Shown: piece by piece, positions 5,072-5,928 of the stretch
How positions within the stretch are numbered: the stretch's first letter is position 1
Layout of the letters: every line of letters starts with the position of its first letter
Assembly (NCBI GenBank): GCA_002083985.1
Contig: MTER01000059.1
Coordinates: 1-5,928 of the forward strand
Length of the DNA stretch: 5,928 bases
Source of the DNA: Candidatus Altarchaeales archaeon A3
GTDB taxonomy: Archaea; Altiarchaeota; Altiarchaeia; Altiarchaeales; Altiarchaeaceae
Direction: 5' to 3'
The notes under the pieces: model-generated
Databases searched by the model: none
Seen by the model: only the letters and a program-made list of their open reading frames with translations
What the model was told of the DNA's origin: nothing
Position numbers and translations under genes: made by a program

Positions 5072-5851
5072 ATGATTATCGTTATTGCCGGAAAAGGAGG
5101 TGTCGGAAAGACAATGGTTTCATCATTGCTTGTCAGATGTATCGCAGAATTAAAGAAAGATGCAAAAATTTTGGCCATAGATGCAGACCCCGCCTCAAAT
5201 TTTGCGGATGCGTTAGGAACAAAATCATCAATAAGCATTGGGGAGATTATACAAAATTTTAACAACATTAAAGATAAAGTAAATTTTTTGGATTATTTAC
5301 AGAATAAAATTTCTGAAAATACAATACATACGGAAAAATTTGATTTTATTGAGATGGGACAAGGCGAAGGAGCAGGATGTTATTGCAGTGTCAATGATGT
5401 TTTAAGATTTGTGTTAGAAGAGAAACAGAAAAATTATGAATTTGTGATTGTTGATTGTGCAGCGGGATTAGAGCATCTTTCAAGGAAGACAACAACCGGA
5501 GCGGATATTTTGCTTATTGTTACGGATTTATGCGAGGCTGGCTTTAGAAGTGCTGAAACGATAAAAAAAATTGCTGTCCATGCAGGAGTTAAAGAGGATA
5601 CTATGTTTTTAGTTATAAATAAAGTAAAGACAGACAGCGAAAAAGTAAAAGGTGACAGCGAAGAGGCAAAAACCGACAACGAAATTTTAAATGAAAGGGC
5701 TGAAAATACAGAAATTTTAGAAATTTGCAGGATTCCTTACGATAAAAATATTACGGCATATAACGCTTCCGGGACTCCTTTAATAGACATTCCGGCGGAC
5801 TCAAAGGGGTATGTTAAAATAAAGGAATTGGCTAAATTTTTAATGTGGTAA
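5072..5851 (+). CDS. cooC: CooC-type nickel-insertion ATPase for CO dehydrogenase
   Basis: MinD/SIMIBI-class dimeric ATPase that helps insert nickel into the C-cluster of CO dehydrogenase, in archaea usually the CODH/acetyl-CoA synthase complex. Residues seen: deviant Walker A GKGGVGKT (7-14) with signature Lys8; switch I AIDADPASNF (35-44); the CooC-specific metal-binding CxC at Cys103 and Cys105 (GAGCYCSVNDVLR), which separates CooC from other MinD-like ATPases; Walker B VIVDCAAGLEHLSR (125-138); and VINKV (181-185). The C-terminal part has RIPYDKNITAYNASGTPL. At 259 residues it has normal length, but residues 185-205 form a charged insertion of three seven-residue repeats. It is divergent from its neighbours and is followed by no CODH gene before the edge, so its partner enzyme must be encoded elsewhere. 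Confidence 0.92.
   Translation: MIIVIAGKGGVGKTMVSSLLVRCIAELKKDAKILAIDADPASNFADALGTKSSISIGEIIQNFNNIKDKVNFLDYLQNKISENTIHTEKFDFIEMGQGEGAGCYCSVNDVLRFVLEEKQKNYEFVIVDCAAGLEHLSRKTTTGADILLIVTDLCEAGFRSAETIKKIAVHAGVKEDTMFLVINKVKTDSEKVKGDSEEAKTDNEILNERAENTEILEICRIPYDKNITAYNASGTPLIDIPADSKGYVKIKELAKFLMW
5624..5686 (+). repeat. Three imperfect 21-bp tandem repeats inside cooC
   Basis: Units 5624-5644, 5645-5665 and 5666-5686 encode VKTDSEK, VKGDSEE and AKTDNEI. All three keep Lys at position 2, Asp at 4 and Glu at 6. They start just after the VINKV strand, at a surface loop of the ATPase fold, and keep the reading frame. This looks like an in-frame expansion of a loop rather than damage to the active site. 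Confidence 0.7.
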
Positions 5852-5862
5852 ATTTTAAGAGA

Positions 5863-5928
5863 GTGTCAACTATTTAGATATTTGGTAGTGATAAACAAGT
5901 AAGGATAATTGTTAAACTGATAGAGATA
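5863..5928 (+). pseudogene. Possible start of a broken regulator, or end of an insertion sequence
   Basis: A frame from GTG at 5863 reads V-S-T-I, then TAG (5875-5877), then IFGSDKQVRIIVKLIEI to the edge. FGS-x-x-x-V-R-I resembles the start of small archaeal winged-helix regulators (FGS..RVKIL). The TAG just before it means either a broken gene or a start not recognised here. Alternatively, the minus strand has an open frame entering from the edge and ending in TGA (5866-5868) with NNYPYLFITTKYLNS. The DNA GTCAACTATTTAGAT (5865-5879) resembles AACTATTCAGAT at the right end of the 1876-1934 element, so this may be an insertion-sequence terminus. Too little is visible to decide. Confidence 0.25.

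Noticed and set aside
5434..5679. Minus-strand frame inside cooC
   Set aside because: The plus strand carries an intact, motif-complete CooC, and the opposing frame has no recognisable features. The same applies to the frames at 1228-1467 (inside SBDS), 2554-2745 (inside psmA) and 5068-5268 (inside cooC).

Overview
The window is archaeal. Five intact minus-strand genes encode proteins of the archaeal information-processing and protein-turnover machinery: an ACT/DUF5612 protein, RNase P subunit Rpp21, aIF2-alpha, proteasome alpha subunit PsmA and SBDS. A divergent plus-strand gene encodes a CooC-type ATPase that loads nickel into CO dehydrogenase. DNA is AT-rich (about one third GC by eye), all six intact genes stop with TAA, and starts lack Shine-Dalgarno sequences. 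CooC points to an anaerobe with a CO dehydrogenase/acetyl-CoA pathway, and DUF5612 proteins are best known from methanogens and their relatives. An AT-rich anaerobic euryarchaeote, possibly Altiarchaeota-like or related to methanogens, fits; the exact lineage cannot be settled from this sequence.

Layout from the right: cooC (5072-5851, +) is divided by a 63-nt AT-rich gap from a tight minus-strand run of DUF5612 (4328-5008), rpp21 (3951-4316) and aIF2-alpha (3158-3937), with only 11-13 nt between genes. psmA (2171-2950) and SBDS (759-1451) follow on the same strand. psmA-SBDS is a known piece of the archaeal exosome/proteasome/RNase P superoperon, so the run ties tRNA processing, translation initiation, proteolysis and ribosome maturation together. 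The exosome genes often found after SBDS are not in the window.

The spaces between these genes hold the most unusual material. Between aIF2-alpha and psmA, and between psmA and SBDS (719 nt), there are short non-coding elements with terminal inverted repeats (1693-1864, 3007-3154, and probably 1876-1934). The first two share a terminus (consensus GTAWCYTCTCAATAA) and each is bounded by a perfect 8-bp direct repeat, as expected of MITEs moved by a transposase encoded elsewhere. Around and inside them lie short hairpins whose arms change in sequence but stay complementary, plus a recurring core motif, CTCGCTNNTGCTCG.

Downstream of SBDS lies a graveyard of toxin-antitoxin genes: an AbrB-type antitoxin relic (482-717), a frameshifted VapB (250-470) and a frameshifted VapC running off the left edge (1-242). 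Each is recognisable only when two reading frames are joined. At the right edge a further fragment has an in-frame TAG and could be a broken regulator start or the end of an insertion sequence.
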